A DNA stretch of 64,000 nucleotides. Source: Brevibacillus migulae (GTDB taxonomy: Bacteria; Bacillota; Bacilli; Brevibacillales; Brevibacillaceae). Numbering within the stretch: position 1 is the stretch's first letter; each line of letters starts with the position of its first letter. The notes below the pieces were generated by a model. The model saw only the letters and a list, made by a program, of their open reading frames with translations, made no database searches and was not told the origin of the DNA. The stretch covers positions 45,132-109,131 of the forward strand of contig NZ_SDKD01000015.1 of assembly GCF_004521915.1 (NCBI RefSeq). Direction: 5' to 3'. The translations under genes were made by a program, and so were the position numbers. Of this stretch, positions 61,098 to 64,000 are shown piece after piece.

Positions 61098-62555
61098 TTA
61101 ATCAGAACGAATCGCCTGCAGCGCACTGAGGCGGGAAGCGCGAAACGCTGGGAAAATGCCGGCTAGAAGCCCAATCACGAAAGCGAATCCGATGGCAAAC
61201 AACGCAAGCCATATCGGAACAACCGCGATCTGCGCCAGCTGCTCTTCGGGACCGGGTCCTCCGCGAAAGCCGAACTGCTCCATCGCCCCGCTGTTTTTCG
61301 CCAGTGTGTTGATCAAGGCAACCGCTCCATAGGCTAATCCCAGCCCCGTGACTCCGCCGATCAACCCGATGAAGCCGGACTCGATCAAAAAAAGCCAGCG
61401 AATGTTGTAGACCGTAGCGCCAATGACTTTCATGATGCCTATCTCTCTCGTGCGTTCCAGAATCGACATGATCATCGTATTGACGATGCCGATGGAGGCT
61501 ACCAGCAGGGAAACCGCCGCAATGCCGCCCAGAATCATCTGGATGACGAAAAAGAATTGATTGATCTGCTCCAGTTCCCGCGCGGGGGAATAAACCTCGA
61601 AGCCATTTTCCTGCACCTTTTTGACCACGGTTTCCACCACTTCGCGACTGGCGGCCTTTACCGTAATCTCGTCGTAGATCGTATTGTTTTTGTCTGCATT
61701 CGCTCTTGTTCGGGTCTTGCGTACGGAAGAGCCACTCTCCTGAAGCTCCTCCTCCATTCCTTGATTCACCCATTCGTTCAATTCGGTGATCATGTCTAAC
61801 GGAACATATGCAACCGGGCCATAGCGGGGGTTGTCCAATTTATGCTCTTGACCGACTACGCGAACACGGATTTCCCTCTTTTCGAATTTGGGTTCATCAT
61901 CTACCGTATACTGCCGGGTAAGGACGATGACCGCCGCTTTCCCCACGACGTCGAGCTTCAGCTCTCCGCCGCCCTCGCCCATCTCAGGCGGCATCATCTC
62001 AGCCGCTCTCGTGTTCCGCTGGGCGTTCCTTTTTCGTGCTTCCCGCCGCTCCTTCTCCACATCGACGAGCTGCTGCAGCACATCATAGCTGACCACGATC
62101 TCATTTTTAGCCCCGCTCAGGAATGTGCCTTTTTCCAGATCCGCTTTTTTGCTTGCAGCGGATTCTCGCGGTTCCACACCAATCAGCTCCACATATCCCT
62201 CTCTTCGCCCGATTTTCAGCTTGGAGTCGGCATGCAGACGCTTGGTCGGCATGACTTGCGTGATTTCCGGAATCTGCTTCAAGATCTGCACCGCTTCCTT
62301 GTCCAGCTTCCTCTGTTCTTCGTCGGGAATAAAGGTTCCGTCGGGCGAGCGGAACGCAGGGGCGATCTCCATTTGCGTCAAATTGCCCCAGCTCTCCAGG
62401 CTTTTCACCGCATTTTCTTTCAGCCCCAGGCTAAGCGAAATCATCGCTACGATCGCAGCGGTACCGATCATGACGCCTACAGAGGTGAGGATTGTGCGAA
62501 GCTTCATGCGCCACAGGTTGCGCCATACGATGCGAAAACTGTCCAGTCCTCTCAC
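61098..62555 (-). CDS. MacB/FtsX-type ABC permease
   Basis: The 485-residue permease has one N-terminal membrane helix (RTILTSVGVMIGTAAIVAMISL near 18-39), an extracellular MacB_PCD domain of about 290 residues, and three C-terminal helices (VSLLVASIGIVNTMIMSI and later), the layout of MacB and LolC-type proteins. GTG 62555 overlaps the ATPase stop as GTGA, with GAGGTG upstream, so translation is coupled. The substrate is unknown; peptides or lipids are typical. Confidence 0.9.
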   Translation of the reverse strand: MRGLDSFRIVWRNLWRMKLRTILTSVGVMIGTAAIVAMISLSLGLKENAVKSLESWGNLTQMEIAPAFRSPDGTFIPDEEQRKLDKEAVQILKQIPEITQVMPTKRLHADSKLKIGRREGYVELIGVEPRESAASKKADLEKGTFLSGAKNEIVVSYDVLQQLVDVEKERREARKRNAQRNTRAAEMMPPEMGEGGGELKLDVVGKAAVIVLTRQYTVDDEPKFEKREIRVRVVGQEHKLDNPRYGPVAYVPLDMITELNEWVNQGMEEELQESGSSVRKTRTRANADKNNTIYDEITVKAASREVVETVVKKVQENGFEVYSPARELEQINQFFFVIQMILGGIAAVSLLVASIGIVNTMIMSILERTREIGIMKVIGATVYNIRWLFLIESGFIGLIGGVTGLGLAYGAVALINTLAKNSGAMEQFGFRGGPGPEEQLAQIAVVPIWLALFAIGFAFVIGLLAGIFPAFRASRLSALQAIRSD

Positions 62556-63274
62556 GTCAGCTGCACCTCGTTTGCTGTGCGGGCGTTTTCGATCCGCTTG
62601 ATCCACCCATCTTGCAGATAAATGACGCGATCCGCCTGGTGAGCGACCTCCTGATCATGGGTGACGACTACGAACGTCGTACCGATTTCCCGATTCATCT
62701 GTCTCATCAAGGCGAGAATTTCCTTTTCCGTCGCACTGTCCAGATTTCCCGTCGGCTCATCTGCCAGTACGATTTGCGGCTGGTTCACCAAGGCACGGGC
62801 AATACTCACGCGCTGCTGTTGACCGCCGCTTAACTCATTGGGCTTATGATCGAGCCTTTCTCCCAGCCCTACCTGATGCAGGATTGCTTTGGCCCGCTCC
62901 CGCCTTTTCCTGACTCCCTCGCCAGCGAAAATCAGGGGCAGCTCCACATTCTCCAGGGCGGTTAGATTCGGCAGCAGGTTATAGGATTGAAAAATAAAGC
63001 CGATGCATTTTCTCCGAAAGAGGCACAGTTGATTTTCGTTGAAACGCGAGATTTCTTCTCCGTTCAGCCATACGCTCCCCTCGTCTGGTCTGGTCAAGCC
63101 GGCCAACAGATTAAGCAATGTGGACTTGCCAGAGCCCGAAGTACCGCAAAGCGCGATAAACTCCCCTTTGTTGATATGCAAGCTGATCTGATGCAGGACA
63201 GGCACTTTGATTTTCCCAGTGCCATAGCTGTGGTTGACTCCTTCCACGGTTAATTCGCCGATTCCATTCGCCAT
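62552..63274 (-). CDS. MacB/LolD-type ABC transporter ATPase
   Basis: The 240-residue ATPase has Walker A GTSGSGKST near 44-52, signature LSGGQQQRVSIARAL near 148-162, Walker B IVLADEPTGNLDS near 168-180 and switch VVTHD. The LADEPTGNLDS form is typical of the LolD/MacB branch. ATG 63274 follows GGAGG. It heads the exporter operon; no regulator gene is adjacent. Confidence 0.92.
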   Translation of the reverse strand: MANGIGELTVEGVNHSYGTGKIKVPVLHQISLHINKGEFIALCGTSGSGKSTLLNLLAGLTRPDEGSVWLNGEEISRFNENQLCLFRRKCIGFIFQSYNLLPNLTALENVELPLIFAGEGVRKRRERAKAILHQVGLGERLDHKPNELSGGQQQRVSIARALVNQPQIVLADEPTGNLDSATEKEILALMRQMNREIGTTFVVVTHDQEVAHQADRVIYLQDGWIKRIENARTANEVQLT

Positions 63275-63397
63275 CTGATTTGCCTCCACTTTCCATCGTT
63301 ACCACTTTTCTCTTTCCCCTTGTTAGACGGATGGCAGCATGGAGACGTAACAGCCTTTTTGGAAAAATTTACTCCGCAGCCTTAACTGGGGTCGTTT

Positions 63398-63642
63398 GTA
63401 CAAACATAGCGGTGGGGGAAGGGAAGACCGGGCGTGCTGTGTTCTTGCCACACCTGCGGGAAGTGTGGACTGCCCGGTTCCGCTCGCAAAAACGGGACGT
63501 CGCACAAAAGTTTCGGGGAAGCATATTCATACGTAGCGGTTGCGCGACAAGCGTGTCCTGTTTTTGCAAGCTCCACCTCGGTAGGTGTGGCAAAGACTCC
63601 GCCCGTCCCGGTCTTCCCTTCTTTACGTTGCGGTTGATGATG
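63398..63642 (+). repeat. interspersed hairpin element A, copy A5
   Basis: The inner stem is CTCGCAAAAACGGGAC with GTCCTGTTTTTGCAAG (two G-T pairs). The outer stem is GGAAGGGAAGACCGGGCG with CGCCCGTCCCGGTCTTCCC, which covaries with the GAGAGGG/CCCTCTC form of A2-A4. It lies in the upstream region of the MacAB-like operon rather than after a plus-strand gene. Confidence 0.9.
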
Positions 63643-63654
63643 TAAGCGAAAGCG

Positions 63655-63684
63655 TAAAGCCCCGTATTGCACGGGGCTTTGTTG
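63655..63684 (+). terminator. hairpin between A5 and B5
   Basis: AAGCCCCGT and ACGGGGCTT pair, followed by TGTTGTATT. It could end transcription that crosses A5. Confidence 0.55.
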
Positions 63685-63707
63685 TATTTCGTCTTTTGCA
63701 TTTGAAA

Positions 63708-63943
63708 AAGCTTCTGCTACGCTGGTGAGCATGTTCCGAAACGGAGCGCCTGCGAAGCCCGCCCCAGCGGAGCAGCGAATCGCGGGAAAAAGGGGGGCAA
63801 ACTTGGCTAAGCTGCGGAGCGTTTACCACTTTTTGCACACCCCCGCGATTTGCTGCGGAGCGGACAGTCCCTTCCCTCAGCGGGGCGTAGAATGAAGCGG
63901 AGTTTCGGAACATGCTCATCCCACCGCAGCCACTTTCTATAAA
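63708..63943 (+). repeat. interspersed hairpin element B, copy B5
   Basis: The core at 63727-63917 is closed by GAGCATGTTCCGAAAC and GTTTCGGAACATGCTC. The inner stem pairs GCAGCGAATCGCGGG with CCCGCGATTTGCTGC. This is the best preserved copy, with flanks AAGCTTCTGCTACGC on the left and CCGCAGCCACTTTC on the right. Confidence 0.9.
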
Positions 63944-63950
63944 CATGCAT

Positions 63951-63976
63951 AAAAAAAGACCGGTTTCCCGATCTTT
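63951..63976 (-). terminator. terminator of a gene entering from the right edge
   Basis: On the minus strand AAGATCGG pairs with CCGGTCTT, followed by TTTTTT. Confidence 0.7.
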
Positions 63977-64000
63977 TAAAAGCTCTCCCGAATCATCGCA
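63976..64000 (-). CDS. C-terminus of an unidentified gene (partial)
   Basis: On the minus strand a frame ending AMIRESF-stop at 63976-63978 runs directly into the terminator. Only seven residues are visible, so no function can be proposed. The frame is inferred from the adjacent terminator. Confidence 0.35.

Noticed and set aside
17114..63943. CRISPR array
   Set aside because: The repeats are dispersed over 46 kb, 180-245 bp long and not separated by uniform spacers; no cas gene is present.

Overview
The window looks like chromosomal DNA of a moderate-GC, low-complexity-free Bacillota genome, most probably Brevibacillus or a close Paenibacillaceae relative. The grounds are Bacillus-type ribosome binding sites (AGGAGG) before nearly every gene, frequent GTG/TTG starts, a class B (Bacillus-type) RNase P RNA, an SLH-domain surface protein, and proteins that resemble Bacillus families from memory (TrmB, YqgQ, RelQ, PepV, LytS/LytT-type regulators). 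No database search was possible, so the genus is an inference.

Layout. 0-7 kb: end of an inositol-monophosphatase-like gene, a hypothetical protein, a PaaI-type thioesterase, ilvD, an NlpC/P60 hydrolase, trmB, a YbaK deacylase and an L,D-transpeptidase. 7-9 kb: rnpB (minus strand) and a flavin oxidoreductase facing a redox-type HxlR regulator. 9-21 kb: class A penicillin-binding protein, ferritin-like protein, transketolase, yqgQ, an MFS exporter, ilvE and an ABC-F ATPase preceded by a candidate leader-peptide attenuator. 21-27 kb: PrcB-like surface protein, AEC transporter, Imm1-like protein, queF with a candidate preQ1-I riboswitch, and a three-gene cystine-type ABC importer. 27-34 kb: a maltodextrin ABC importer, LacI-type regulator and intracellular GH15 glucoamylase with three shared operators. 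34-43 kb: IMPase, EmrB-type MFS, and a pyruvate-type module (CstA, YbdD-like protein, LytTR regulator, LytS-like kinase) with a candidate CcpA site. 42-50 kb: hpd, a methyltransferase, a soluble chemoreceptor with a membrane partner, rsmF, small regulators, GNAT and MFS. 51-55 kb: a kinase/regulator pair followed by an SLH protein with three 11-bp-spaced repeats in its promoter region. 55-64 kb: DEAD helicase, pepV-relQ, and a MacA/MacB-like exporter operon.

The most unusual signal is a family of dispersed intergenic elements. Element A (about 245 bp, five copies) is one long hairpin. Element B (about 180-220 bp, three complete copies, one half copy and one possible remnant) is a second long hairpin, always a short distance downstream of A in the same orientation. 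Paired positions in their stems differ between copies in a compensatory way, so secondary structure, not just sequence, appears to be maintained. A smaller element C (two copies) starts exactly at the T-tract of intrinsic terminators. I do not recognise any of the three as a described element.
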